This document shows, piece after piece, positions 36,601-49,050 of a stretch of DNA of 64,000 bases; positions within the stretch are counted from its first letter, which is position 1, and every line of letters begins with the position of its first letter. The stretch comes from Adiantum capillus-veneris. Lineage: Eukaryota > Streptophyta > Polypodiopsida > Polypodiales > Pteridaceae. The notes beneath the pieces are model-generated. The model was given only the letters and a program-made list of their open reading frames with translations. It ran no database searches and was not told the origin of the DNA. The stretch lies in assembly GCA_014529385.2 (NCBI GenBank), contig CM043952.1, forward strand, positions 156,006,057 through 156,070,056, in the 5' to 3' direction. The position numbers and the translations under genes were made by a program.

Positions 36601-39600
36601 TAGCTTGGACAAGTGCTGGACCTTAACACGCGCATATTCTTAATATAATGACATAGAGTGGAAAAGTGGTGAATCTTGAGACCAAACCACTCAGGCTACT
36701 ACCAATAATAGCTTGGACAAGTGTTGGACCTTGAATGTAAATCCCTCATCTACGACCTATTGTGGGTTTAATGTTTTTCGATGGATCCTAGCATCTTGGA
36801 GATATGGTGCACCTTGCTTCTCCTCATGTTTCAATGGAGCCTACCTTGGACAAATGGTGGAGCATCCTTCTCTCCATGTTTCAATGGACCCTAGCTTAGA
36901 CAAGGGGTGGACCTTTGCTTCTCTCTATGTTTCAATAGAGTTAGCTTGGACAAGTGGTGGACCTTGGAACCAAACCCCCATGTAAAACCTATCATGGTCA
37001 CTCCAAGTAGTAAGAAAGAATAACCTTTAAGATGTAGCCTTATAGGTTGGACAAGTGGTGGACCTTAACACCCACATATTCTTAATAAAAGTGGTGAATC
37101 TTGAGACCAAACCACTCTGGCTACTAGCAATAATAGCTAGGGATAACCAATAAGATATAGTCTTTCAAGGGGTGAGAAAGAATAACCATTAAGATATAGT
37201 CTTATAGGTTGGACAAGTGGTGGACCTTAACACCCAAATATTCTTAATATAATGACAGAGAGTGGAAAAGTGGTGAATCTTGAGAGCAAACCACTCATGC
37301 TACTAGAGATAATAGGTTGGACAAATTGTTGATCTTGAATGTAAACTCCCCATGTACAAAATAACGTGGGTTTAAGGTATTTCGATGGAGGCTAGCATCT
37401 TGGAGATATGGTGCAGCTTGCTTCTCTTCATGTTTCAATGGAGTCTATCTTGGACAAATGGTGGAGCATCCTTCTCTCCATGTTTCAATAGACCCTAGCT
37501 TAGACAAGTGGTGGACCTTTGCTTCTCTCTATGTTTCAATAGAGTTAGCTTGGACAAGTGGTGGACCTTGGAACCAAACCCCCATGTAAAACCTTTCATG
37601 GTCACTCCAAGTGGTCAGAAAGAATAACCATTAATATATAGTCTTATAGGTTGGACAAGTGGTGGACCTTAATACCCAAACATTCTTAATATAATGACAC
37701 AGAGTGAAAAAGTGGTGAATCTTGAGACCAAACCCCTCATGCTACTAGCGTTAATAGGTTGGACAACTGGTGGACCTTGAATGTAAACCTTCCATGTTTC
37801 AATAGAGTTAGCTTCGACAAATGGTGGAGCATCCTTCTCTCCATGTTTCAATGGAGTCTAGCTTGGACAAGTGGGTGACCTTTTGCTTCTCTCTATGAGA
37901 AGAATAAAGTTAGCTTGGATAAGTGGTGGACCTTGGAACCAAACCCCTATGTAAAACATATCATGGACATTTCAAGTGGTGAGAAAGAATACCCTTTAAG
38001 ATATACCCTTATAGGTTGGACAAGTGGTCGACCTTAACACCTAGATCTTCTTTATATAATGACATAGATTGGAAAAGTGGTGAATCTTGAGACCAAACCA
38101 CTCATGCTACTAGGGAGAATAGCTTGGAAAAGTGACTGACCTTGACGTTAAACCCCACATGTAAACAATATCATGGGTTTAAGGTATTTCAATGGATCCT
38201 AGAATCTTGGAGACATGGTGCAACTTGCTTCTTTTCATGTTTCAATGAAGCCTATCTTCCACCAATGGGGGATCATCCTTCTCTAAATGTCTCAGTGGAG
38301 CCTAGCTTGGACAAGTGGTGGACCTTTGCTTCTCTCTATGTTTCCATAGAGTTAGCTTGGACAAGTGGTGGACCTTGAAACCAAACCCCCATGTAAAACA
38401 TATCATGGTCATTCCAAGTGGTGAGAAATAATACCCTTTAAGATCTAGCCTTATAGGTTGGACAAGTGGTCGACCTAAGAACCTAGATCTTCATAATATA
38501 TCGACATAGAGTGGAAAAGTGGTAAATCTTGAGACCAAACCACTCATGCTACTAAGAATAATAGGTTGGACAAGTGGTGGACCTTGAATGTAAACCCCCC
38601 ATGTACGAAATATCAATGGTTTAAGGTATTTCAATGGAGCTTAGCATCTTGGAGACATGGTGCAGACCCTTCATGTTTCAATGGAGCCTATCTTGGACAA
38701 ATGGTGGAGCATCCTTCTCTCCATGTTTCAATGGAGCCTATCTTGGACAAGTGGTGGACCTTTGCTTCTCTCTATGTTTCAATAGAGTTAGCTTGGACAA
38801 GTGGTGGGCCTTGGAACCAAACTCCCATGTAAAACCTATCTTGGTAACTCCAAGTGGTGAGAAAGAATAAAGTTTAAGATATAGCCTTATAGGTTGGACA
38901 AGTGGTGGACCTTAGCACCCAGATATTCTTAATAGAATGACATAGAGTGGAAAAATGGTGAATCTTGAGACCAAACCACTCATGCTACTAGAGATAATAG
39001 GTTGGACAAGTGGTGGACCTTGAATGTAAACCCCCCATGTACAAAATATCATGGGTTTGAGGTATTTCAATGGAGCCTAGCATCTTGGAGACATGGTGTA
39101 GCTTGCTTCTCTTCATGTTTCAATGGAGCGTATCTTGGACAAATGGTGGAGCATCCTTCTCTCCATGTTTCAATGGACCCTATCTTGGACAAGTGGTGGA
39201 CCTTTGATTCTCTCTATGTTTCAATAGAGTTAGCTTGGACAAGTGCTGGACCTTGAAACAAAACCCCCATGTAAAACCTATGCTGGTCACTCCAAGTGGT
39301 GAGAAAGAATAACCCTTAAGATATAGCCTTATAGGTTGGACAAGTGGTGGACCTTAACACCCAAATATTCTTAATATAATGACATAGAGTGAAAAAGTGG
39401 TGAATCTTGAGACCAAACCACTCATGCTACTAGCGTTAATAGGTTGGACAAGTGGTGGAACTTGAATGTAAACCCCCCATGTTTCAATAGAGTTAGCTTC
39501 GACAAATGGTAGAGGATCCTTCTCTCCATGTTTCAATGGAGCCTAGCTTGGACAAGTGGTGGACCTTTGTTTCTCTCTATGTTTCAATAGAGTTAGCTTG

Positions 39601-41080
39601 GACAAGTGGTGGACCTTGGAGCCAAACCCCCATGTAAAACATATCATAAACATTTCAAGTGGTGAGAAAGAATACCCTTTAAGATATACCCTTATAGGTT
39701 GGACAAGTGGTCGACCTTAACACCCAAATCTTCTTAATGTAATGACATAGAGTGGAAAAGTGGTGAATCTTGAGACCAAACCACTCATGCTACTAGAGAT
39801 AATAGGTTGGACAAGTGGTGGACCTTGAATGTAAACTCCCCATGTACAAAATATCGTGGGTTTAAGGTATTTCAATGGATCTTAGCATCTTGGAGACATG
39901 GTGCAGCTTGCTTCTCTTCATGTTTCAATGGAGCCTATCTTGGACAAATGGTGGAGCATCCTTCTCTCCATGTTTCAATGGACCCTAGCTTAGACAAGTG
40001 GTGGACCTTTGCTTCTCTCTATGTTTCAATAGAGTTAGCTTGGACAAGTGGTGGAACTTGGAACCAAACCCCCATGTAAAACCTATCATGGTCATTCCAA
40101 GTGGTGATAAAGAATACCCTTTAAGATATAGCCTTATAGGTTGGACAAGTGGTGGACCTTAACACCCAGATCTTCTTAATATAATGACATAGAGTGGAAA
40201 AGTGGTGAATCTTGACATCAAACCACTCATGCTACTAGTGATAATAGGTTGGACAAGTGGTGGACCTTGAATGTAAACCCCCCATGTACGAAATATCATG
40301 GGTTTAAGATATTTCAATGGAGCCTAGCATTTTGGAGACATGGTGCAGCTTGCTTCTCTTCATGTTTCAATCAAACCTGGCTTGGACAAATGGTGGAGCA
40401 TCCTTCTCTCCATGTTTCAATGGAGCCTAGCTTGGACAAGTGGTGGACCTTTTATTCTCTCTATGTTTCAATAGAGTTAGCTTGGACAAGTGGTGGACCT
40501 TGGAACCATATCCCTATGTAAAACCCATCATGTGCATTCCAAGTGGTGGTAAATAATACCATTTAAGATATAGCCTTATAGGTTGGACAAGTGGTGGACC
40601 TTAACACCCAGATCTTCTTAATATAATGACATAGAGTGGAAAAGTGGTGAATCTTGAGACCAAACCACTCATGCTACTAGGGATAATAGGTTGGACAAGT
40701 GGTGGACCTTGAATTTAAACCCCACATATACAAAATATCATGGGTTTAAGGTATTTCAATGGAGCCTAGCATCTCAAAGACATGATGCATCTTGCTTCTC
40801 TTCATGTTTCAATGGAGCCTATTTTGGACAAATGGTGGAGCATCCTTCTCTCCATGTTTCAATGGACCCTAGATTGGACAAGTGGTGGACCTTTGCTTCT
40901 CTCTATGTTTCAATATAGTTAGCCTATATTAGACAATTAGTAGACCTCGAATCTCTCCATGTTGTCTAGAGCTGAGCTTGGACAAGTGGTGGACCTTACT
41001 TCTCCCTTCCCTTAGTTTACTAGCTTAAATGATCACTATGTATACTTGCTTAGATCTAGCTTGAACAAGTGGTGGAACTT
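36601..41080. repeat. Diverged part of the satellite array (monomers ~365-442 bp)
   Basis: The same monomer continues in the same orientation but without the 1735-bp order. The phrase ggttggacaagtggtggacc...gaatg recurs near 37315, 37756, 38560, 39000, 39440, 39805, 40247 and 40689, mostly 432-442 bp apart with two shorter steps of ~365-372. Divergence is much higher than in the homogenised block. This fits array edges escaping homogenisation. The last recognisable cores lie at about 40976 and 41068, less than 100 bp from the ATG of the next gene. Confidence 0.93.
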
Positions 41081-41155
41081 GTATTCACACAAACTTAATC
41101 CATTACAAAAAAGTATATGTTAAAATAACATTTGTTTTTTTTTGTTTCGGGAAAG

Positions 41156-44100
41156 ATGGCTCCAAAAAAACAGGTTGCAAGGGTTGCTGTCTCAGTTGAC
41201 TATACTTGCAATGATCTTAGGAAATGGTATTTGGACATACATGGTATAGAGGGTGCACAATTTCATAAGGTGCATCTATTTATTGCCAAAAAGGAGAATG
41301 ACAGCTTGTTTGAAGATGTTGGACAAGTTGTGGAAGCATCTGTCTCTGTAGTTGATAGTCATCCAGAGGTGGAATGCATTGACATTCTAGTTCCAATGAA
41401 TCTAGAATTTCAACTATCTCCAGGAGCATATACATTGGAGCGCATGTCTAGAAACAAAGAAGAGACAATGTTTTCTCGAGGATGGAAGTTTGCAGAATCA
41501 AATCCAAATATCACAGCAGATCAACTTCAAAGCTCCATCATTGCCACACTACAACGAAAAAAGGTGAAAGCTTCACGACCACCATCCACAAAGAAGCAAG
41601 CAAAAGTGCAGAAAGTAGAAGCTAAGCGAACTACTTCCATTTTGGATGTAGACAAGGCATCTTTGGCATCCTCATCAACAGAGGGTTCAATGTCAAAGAT
41701 GAGAATTGTGGATCCAGATGTTTTAGAAGCTGAGGCCATGAAAGGACAAGAGAAAGATACAGGTGGAATGAATAAGTACATAAATTATTTTCCTTTCCAA
41801 TATAGGGAATTTGATATCCCTATTCAAAATTGTTGGCTTGCTCCTGATCACTATAATGCACGTATTATGGATAAAAAACACGCTAAAAGTGTGTTATTTG
41901 GATTTTCACGGAGTACGACCAAGCCTGCAGCATGTGCATATTTGATGTCTGTTCGAAATGCAAAATCAAAGAAGGGGACTCCTTTGGTAGTAGAAGAGGT
42001 AGAGGAGCAAAAAATTAAAGATTATCATTATTGGATTCTTGATGGGCAGCATTCAATCTATGCTGCAAAAGTTTTGCTTCACAATGAACAAAACAACAAA
42101 GAGATCTTTGAAAGACTGATTAGCATGTATAAATTTAGAAAGGATCGCATTGTTGTGAATGCTCCTCCATTTGTTGCAACTGCTATATCTGCCATTGCAA
42201 ATGAGGAGGCTCAGGCATTGTATGTCAAGCAACCTTACAGCCAAATATTGAGACATTTACGGAGTCAATGGATCTTCTCAGGACGACCACCAAAGGCAGC
42301 AAGTGGAATTGCAGAGGGACATGCATCTCGTGCCGGATGGGATGTAAGTTATTTTCTTTGTCTTTTTGATAGTGTTTAATTAACAAATCTTGCTCAATAG
42401 TTTAATTATTTCTCTATTTCTTTTTAGGCTTTTCTTCGATTGGCAAGAATGAGTGCAGCAGCAAGTTGGATTGCTAAACAGGCACACATGGTCACGTACT
42501 CTGATTTAGTTTATGATTGCTGGATAGAAATCATTGAAAATCTAGAAGAGGAGAATAAGAAACCCCCAACAACTGTATTTAGATACCTTTGTGGCCTTGA
42601 GGAATCAGAGGTAAAGACTATTCAAGAAGAGATTAGAGATGAGAAGATTTTACTGTCAAAGAGTGCAAAGGATGGTGATGCAACTGACATGTATGATCGA
42701 ATCAAGCAGTTGAAGCAAGACAAATTGATTCAAGATGCACTTCTTGAAGGCTTCAACAATTTGAATGAGTCTTCACCATGTAAAGACTGGGAGGAGGTGG
42801 TCAAAATGTATAACATCAATGATGTTGTTTATAAAACAATTTTAATGCTATGCGAGGAATGGATCAGATCTAGTTTGACGCGTGGAACAAAGAAAATGGA
42901 TTTTCCAGATGGAGCAATAAAATACATGCAATGGGCAATTCACCTTCAAAAGGAGAAAATTGAGCCTAGAGATTTGCCATGGTCAATCTATGTGGTGAGC
43001 CTACAAATGGAAGGCAATCTCTACTTGATGCGCCACTTCAATAATAAAGTGCCTATTGGCTTATGTGTTTTAGATATGACAAAAAACGTTGGAGGCAATT
43101 TGAAGTGGAGTGAGGAGACATTTAACAATGCTTTGGATGGGATCTTGGCTATTGCTGGAGGGTCAACAGATCCTGGATTTGTCTTTCTTGCATTTGTGGA
43201 TTTCACTAACTTCACAAAATTGCAATGTGCCTTTCACGCCATGGGAGATAATCTGAGCTACCATTCTTGTGGTGCATTGCATCACTTTCCATCAGCTCCT
43301 TGCAAAGGAGCAATTCAATTCCTAACAGTTATTGCCTTCTTGGGACAAGGCAATGCATTTGAAGACCTGAGAAGAAGATCAGAGGAACATCCCATGCCAA
43401 TTGATTGTTCTCTTCTTCAAGTAGCAGATAACGATATGTCAGATTTGCAATATTTGGAGGCCAAAAAAAGAGCTTTGGTCAAGCACTACATTCGTACATA
43501 TTGTTTTGAAGACCGCAAGCTTGCTGATGTTTTTGGTGATGGCTCCTTGGTTGCACAAGAAGGAATACAACAGAAAAAAGAAGTTATCTGCTTAATTGAT
43601 AGTGTGGAGGAGGCAAAAAGCGTGGAGACCATGCTGCTAGACTTTGTTAAGTCTCATGAAGATATAGAAAAATGGGCTGGACTTCAACAATCCACTTCGC
43701 AATCAGGCGACATTGTGCCTGTTACAGAGGAGTGCTCTCCACAAAGAGAAGAAGAACAACAACAACACCATCCTCTGTCAATGGAGGACTTTTTGGAAAT
43801 GGAGACACGTATGTTTTGAGTTTCTTGTGCATGTTAGTGTTTCTTGTTACTGATTTGATACTCTTAATGTTAGATTTTGCTTTATATAGTATTGATTGAG
43901 TTTGTATTTTTTATCTCAAGCATTCAAGGTTTGAATGTAAATAGTAAATTACTTGAGTTTTTGAATGGTGGATCTGTAGACTAAAACTATAACATTTAAT
44001 ACTCACAAATACTTAATTACTTAAGAGCTTGAACTCAATAAGTTTTGGACCTTTTATCAATACCCCCTTGATATGATACATTAGATCGTAGCATGGTTAA

Positions 44101-46961
44101 ATGGTGATGCTTCATAAATTGAACCTAGCTTAGACAGGTGCTGGAGCCTAAATTTAAACTAACCTTGCTAGAAGGGAGCTTATGTTTGGACTTTGAGAAC
44201 TAGCATAAGTAATCAATTAGAGCATAGATTAGACATGTGGTGGTGGCCGGCCTTAGAGACCAAAATCTTAATGAGCTTGGAAAGGTATTTAAGTACTGCA
44301 ATTTACTTAGTTTTAGTACTCATTAAATGCATAGCTTGACAAAAGGTGGACCTTACATGGATCCTAATTTCAAGAGGTGTGGTAGACCTTCAAAACAAGC
44401 TCATATAGCTTGGACATGTGGTAGACCTTGCATGAAGACTAGTTTAGACAAGTGTGGTACACCTTGTAACCAACACCCATTTGTTATATTAGCTTGGACA
44501 AGTGGTGGACCTTGCTTTTATGTTTCAATGGAGCATATTTTGGACAGGTGGTAGACTTTGTTTCTCTCCATGCTTCAATGGAGAGAAACTTTAGCTTGGA
44601 CAAGTGGTGGACCTTGTTTTTATGTTTTAAAGGAGCATATTTCGGACAAGTGGTAGACATAGTTTCTCTCCATGGTTCAATGGAACCCACCTTAGACAAG
44701 TGAAGTACCTTGAAACCAAACCCCCATAATACAACCTACTAAATAGGTTGGAAAATTGGTGGGATATGAAACCATCCATGATAGAGCATAGTATAGGTGA
44801 AAACGTAGTGGTCCTTATATCAATTACCCATGCATAGCTTGGACAAGTGGTGGACCTTGATTCTCTCTATGTTTCAATGGATCCTATCTTGGACTAGAGA
44901 TATATCTTACTTAGTTCCATGCTTCAATGGATTGTAGCTTGGATAAGGAGTGGAACTTCAAACAAAACTCCACAGCATAGCATATATTAACAATTCATGG
45001 GTTTTATAGAGATTGTCTTGCCTATTTTGGAGAGTTGGTACACCTTTATTCTCCATTCTTCAATGGATCTGAGGTTGGACAAGCGGAGCTGGAGAAGTGG
45101 TCAACCTTAAAATGAAACCTCCCATGCTACAACCCATCATAGATCGTATATGTAGTGGACCTTGAAACTCTTTTATGTCCCTAGCTTAGAGAAGCATTGC
45201 ACTCTTGATTATCTCCATACATGAAGGCAAGGTTGGACAAGTGGTGGACCTTCAAACCAAAATCTCTATGCAATAATAGGCAAGTGGTGGAGCTTGTTTT
45301 CTCCATGTTCCAATGGAGCCTAGCTTAGACAAACAATGGAGCTTTCTTCTCTCCATGTTTCAATGGATCCTAGCTTAGAAAAGTGGTGGAGCTTTGCTTC
45401 TCTCCATGTTCCAATGGACCATAGCTTAGACAAGTGGTATACCTTGAAAAACACCCCCCGTATACAACATATTATGGGGTTTTCATGTTTCAATGGCTCC
45501 TAGCTTGGACAAATGGTAGAGCTTGCTTCTCTTTATGTTTCAATGGATCCAATCTTAGCCAAGGGGTGGACCTTGAAACAAGAATCCCCCCCCCCCCATG
45601 TACAACGTATTATGGGTTTTGAAAGCACTGGGAGAAAATAATAGCTTTGATAAGTGGTGGACCTTGCTTCTCTCCATGCTTCAATGGAGCCGAGGTTGGA
45701 CACATGTTGGAGAGAAGATGGTTGCCCATGAAATAAGACCATGCATGCTATAATCAATCATATGTTGTACACATGGTGGACCTTGCAATTGTTTTATATG
45801 CCTAACTTGGACAAGTGGAGGACCCTTGATTACCCCCAGATATCAACAACAAGCCAAGTTTGGACAAGTGTAGTACCACCAAACCAGAATCTATATGCTA
45901 CAATAGAGTATAGGTAGGACACGTGATGAACCTTGATATCAAACCATCCATGCTACTAGAGATGATAGGTTTCACATGTGGTGGAACCTTGTATCAATGT
46001 TCTATGTGTAGTTTTTGACTAGTGATAGACCTTGAAACTAATCCCTCTAGGCTACAAGAAAAAAGAGATGGATGAGGAGGCTAGACTACTTTTGTTGCAT
46101 CAATGCATCCCATGTTACCACATATACTATAGGGTTCTTGGATAAGTGTTGGATCTTGTGTCAATGCTCCATGTCTAGCTTAGACAAGTGGTGGACCTTG
46201 GTTCTCTCTATGCTTCAAATGGGCAATAGATTGGAGACACAGTAGCCTTTTTTTTCCAATGATTTTATTTTTTGGAAACCTTGGAGGCACCATGTAAGAG
46301 GCACTCTAAGTCTTCCATACAATGGACCTATTGGACTATAAAATAATGATATCTTTCTTTGATATTGTCATTATTTTATGCATAATATTTTCTTCTTTTT
46401 GCAGACACAAAGGAGTTAAGTGATATAAAAACTAGATGTATTTCACACTATGATTGGCATGAAGATCCTTTTGGGACACCAACTTTTCCTATTCCCAAAG
46501 ATGTAATTTTCCATATTAACGGTGTGGATTTTGAAGTGCGACTTTCATGTATTGAAGGAGCTGGTTATGGGCTATTTGTGCATACTACCCTGGAAAGTGG
46601 TTTGACTATTCTAAACTATGGAGGGCATAAGTATAGATTTCAAGACTGGAAAAAGATATGCAAAATATTTCCAAGAGCTTATAAATATTCTCTTCTAGAG
46701 GATCCAAACATAGAAGAAGAGGAAGATCAATCATACATTATTGGTTGTGTAGAAGAAGGAAACGTGTCGGGCTATATAAATAGTTCTCACAGTACAAATG
46801 TCTGTCCCAACGTACGCTATACATTTGATCCAAATTTTCCACCTTGGCATAAATGCACCTCTTCACACATCAAGTCAGAAGAATATGGCCATGTATGCAT
46901 TGAGACTATTTGTCAGGTTGAAGCAGGAGAAGAGTTGTTTGCTGACTATAACTTTACTTGA
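41156..46961 (+). CDS. ParB-like / DNA-methylase-like / SET-domain fusion protein (3 exons, 1041 aa)
   Basis: Exons are 41156-42343, 42428-43808 and 46405-46961 (TGA at 46959). Both introns are GT-AG and the reading frame is kept exactly (phase 0, then phase 1). The start is the first ATG after a T-rich tract (MAPKKQVARV). Residues 1-200 are unrecognised, with a basic linker at ~134-160. Residues ~210-395 contain WILDGQHSIYAAKVLL (DGQH at 296-299), the signature of the ParB/sulfiredoxin fold. Residues ~400-805 resemble a beta-class (N6/N4) DNA methyltransferase in motif order: a motif-IV-like position reads LDMTKN (611-616) instead of DPPY, and DVFGDGS (763-769) looks like the SAM-binding motif I. 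Residues ~897-1041 form a SET domain: GAGYGLF, GYINSSHS (979-986) with CPN, and GEELFADY (1031-1038), without a post-SET cysteine cluster. Inferred role: nuclear, chromatin or DNA-linked. The methylase is probably catalytically dead. Confidence 0.75.
42344..42427 (+). other. Intron 1 of the ParB/SET gene (84 bp)
   Basis: It starts gtaagttatt and ends tatttctttttag, phase 0. It is very short next to intron 2 and carries no satellite sequence. Confidence 0.85.
43809..46404 (+). repeat. Intron 2 of the ParB/SET gene, filled with diverged satellite monomers
   Basis: Donor gtatgttttg and acceptor cttctttttgcag join codon 857 (phase 1) to the SET exon. Between them, cores such as agcttggacaagtggtggac recur at about 44490, 44598, 44835 and 46173, in the same orientation as the 29-41 kb array and strongly diverged. 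No exon-like ORF was found inside. A read-through past the donor would stop after three codons (TGA at 43817). Confidence 0.8.
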
Positions 46962-47092
46962 CATTGTAAAGTATTGTACATGGATGGAAATCTCAAGTAC
47001 ATGCATCATTTTCATTTTTCATGGATGAAATCTCAAGTGAATATAACATTTGATTATTGTTTAGTTTATGCTCAACGAGAATCTAGAGTGCT
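46962..47092 (+). other. Probable 3' UTR of the ParB/SET gene
   Basis: This is A/T-rich sequence after the stop, with an imperfect duplication (catggatggaaatctcaagt at 46979-46998 and catggatgaaatctcaagt at 47020-47038). No canonical AATAAA lies before the retrotransposon insertion at 47098, so the original poly(A) site may have been displaced beyond 55729. Confidence 0.5.
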
Positions 47093-47097
47093 CTTAT
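47093..47097. other. Target-site duplication CTTAT (left)
   Basis: CTTAT precedes the LTR start at 47098 and recurs exactly at 55725-55729. Confidence 0.95.
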
Positions 47098-48692
47098 TGT
47101 AACATTTAATGGCCTAAAATCTTATGTGTAGCGGAAATTAGCATGAATATAGTGGGCATTTCATTAGAATAGATTCCTAATGAGAATTACAAGAGTGCTT
47201 GGGTGGAGAGAGCAACAAAAAGCATAACACCTAGTTAGATAGCATCGACAATACTTTCAAAAGAGAGAGAGCAATTAAGCTATTGACAACAGTTGAGGAC
47301 CGGATTTGCATGGAGCCGGTCCCCCCTCCAAAAGGCTTTGTATTATGGTTTCTCCCATCAAGAGAGACATTGTACAATACAATTCTTTGTGTTCCTTCAA
47401 GACTAGCTAGTGCAATGAAGATGGAAGCTTCATACACCAAGCAAAACACTTAATCAAACACAACTTGAATTATCCCCGTTCTCAGACCCAAGACCTCACA
47501 CACCTTCGAAGATGGTGAGAGCTAGCAGGGTATGAGAGTAGATTGAGAAGAAAAAGAAGTATCTTACGAGAAAGATGTACATCTCCTCACATAATCACTC
47601 ATATTAGCATAGCTTAGCTTAGTAATTATCTTGGTAGAGAAGATGAGCATGCATTGAAGCTTGGCTCTTGGTTGGATTTGCATCCACATGCCAAGAGAGT
47701 GTTGATGTAGGCTTCTATCTCACAAGCTTGGAGTAGGTGATGAGCTCTCCATTAAAGCTTGGGAGGAGATAGAGTATTCTTCCTTCACACATGGTCAAGT
47801 GTGAGTGTGTGTGTGTCAATGCCAAGCAAAAATCAGCCCCCCCTCTCTCTTGGGCGAGCCCTAGCTGCTAATTAGGTCTGGCTTTTGCCTCATTGGACCT
47901 CCCCAGGTCAAGCCAATAGGAATTAAGCAGCATAAGTGATAGCCTTCTGACATGTGTCCCCCTTTCCCCTTTTGTGAGAGCTTTAGGTAATTAAATAATT
48001 AAACTAAACTCTCATTGGACCCCTTTGCCTCCTGGCCAATAGGAATCAGGCAAGCCATGGGGCTCCTGAATGCTCATTAGACCCCTTGGGAGACTGCCCA
48101 ATAGTCTTCTAGGAGACTTAATTCTCATTGGTTTCTTTTATTAAATGTTTTTAAATTAATTAAACTAGATTTACTCTAGCTTAATTCTCATTGGTCCACT
48201 TCAAGGGTCTTCCAATAGGAATTGGGCACACCTTGTGGGCATCTGGCCTAGGGAGCTGACATGTGTCCCTCATTCCCTTTGTGTAAAGGGAGCCTGTGTG
48301 TGTGTGTGTGTGGCTTTCTCTCTCATCCCCTAGCTTTGGGGCTCGCCCCCTCCCATGTAGGGATGTGCAAAGACTTTTTAGGGCACACACTAAGCATCCA
48401 ATTTTCCCTAGGGTTGACCTTTGGACACAACCTTTGAATTTTGGAACCTTAGCATTTTGGAAGTCTTAATGGGCTGAACCTTAGGGTCTTTTTGGCCCAT
48501 TGTTTCACATGGCTCTTTTGTAGATGGCCCCCCCTTTGGATCCCTATTTTCCCTCCTTTGGATCCCTATTGTGGCTGGTCTGCTAGCTTAACCAATATTC
48601 TAGTTTTTTCTCCCTTGGCACTTCCCCACATTAAATGATCAGTTTAATATGAGAAAATCATTTAGGAGAATTAGATATTGATTATTATGACA
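47098..48692 (-). repeat. 3' LTR of copy B
   Basis: 1595 bp, the same length as its partner at 54130-55724. Differences seen include three near 47616-47640, and single changes near 48088, 48236, 48522, 48565, 48577 and 48604. A 72-residue ORF repeated in both LTRs is not considered a gene. Confidence 0.95.
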
Positions 48693-48706
48693 TTACCTCT
48701 CTCTTG
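48693..48706 (-). other. Polypurine tract of copy B
   Basis: On the - strand this reads CAAGAGAGAGGTAA, immediately before the 3' LTR in element orientation. Confidence 0.8.
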
Positions 48707-49050
48707 AAATCATAGTCGTCCTTGACTATGGTGTAGAGAAGATAAAGCATATGCATGAGTCCTTTTCTTTAGTGGGTAGAGGATCCCTATGTTACCCTAC
48801 GACATCATTCCATAATGGATGACTAGTCCATTTGGCGCTTGAGAGCCTGAGGCTGCCGCAAGCATGTCTGCACATTAGTCCTATCAGTCTTCCATAGTAG
48901 AGTGACAAGCTCTACTTGGTGTTCGGGAGACGTCGTCTCCGCAAACTTGATCTAAGCATGCATACTACTTCATTTTTGTGCACAAATAAAGAAAAAAAGA
49001 GTCTTATAAGACAAAAAATTTTGTTCATTTTTAACATTTTGTACATTTGC
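48707..49050 (-). other. Untranslated segment between pol and 3' LTR of copy B
   Basis: No ORF of note. The sequence is shared with copy A (5313-5660). Confidence 0.7.

Noticed and set aside
29482-40918. Repeated 69-103-residue ORFs (MDKWWTLNV...) as a tandem gene family
   Set aside because: They recur at exactly the satellite period, overlap each other in different frames, and also appear on the opposite strand in the inverted array. No splice or start context is shared. They are explained by the repeat itself.
29096-41080. CRISPR-like array
   Set aside because: The 19-base core is spaced irregularly within monomers, and the intervening sequences repeat too. This is a eukaryotic satellite, with no unique spacers and no cas genes.
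46524-46961. A separate small SET-domain gene starting at 46524
   Set aside because: The codon there is GTG, the frame is open upstream to a strong splice acceptor at 46404, and it joins exon 2 of the ParB-like gene in frame. It is better explained as the last exon.
47231-47449. 72-residue ORF present twice (also 54263-54481)
   Set aside because: The two copies are simply the two LTRs of copy B. There is no domain, and the reading frame runs within LTR sequence that also appears, altered, in copy A.
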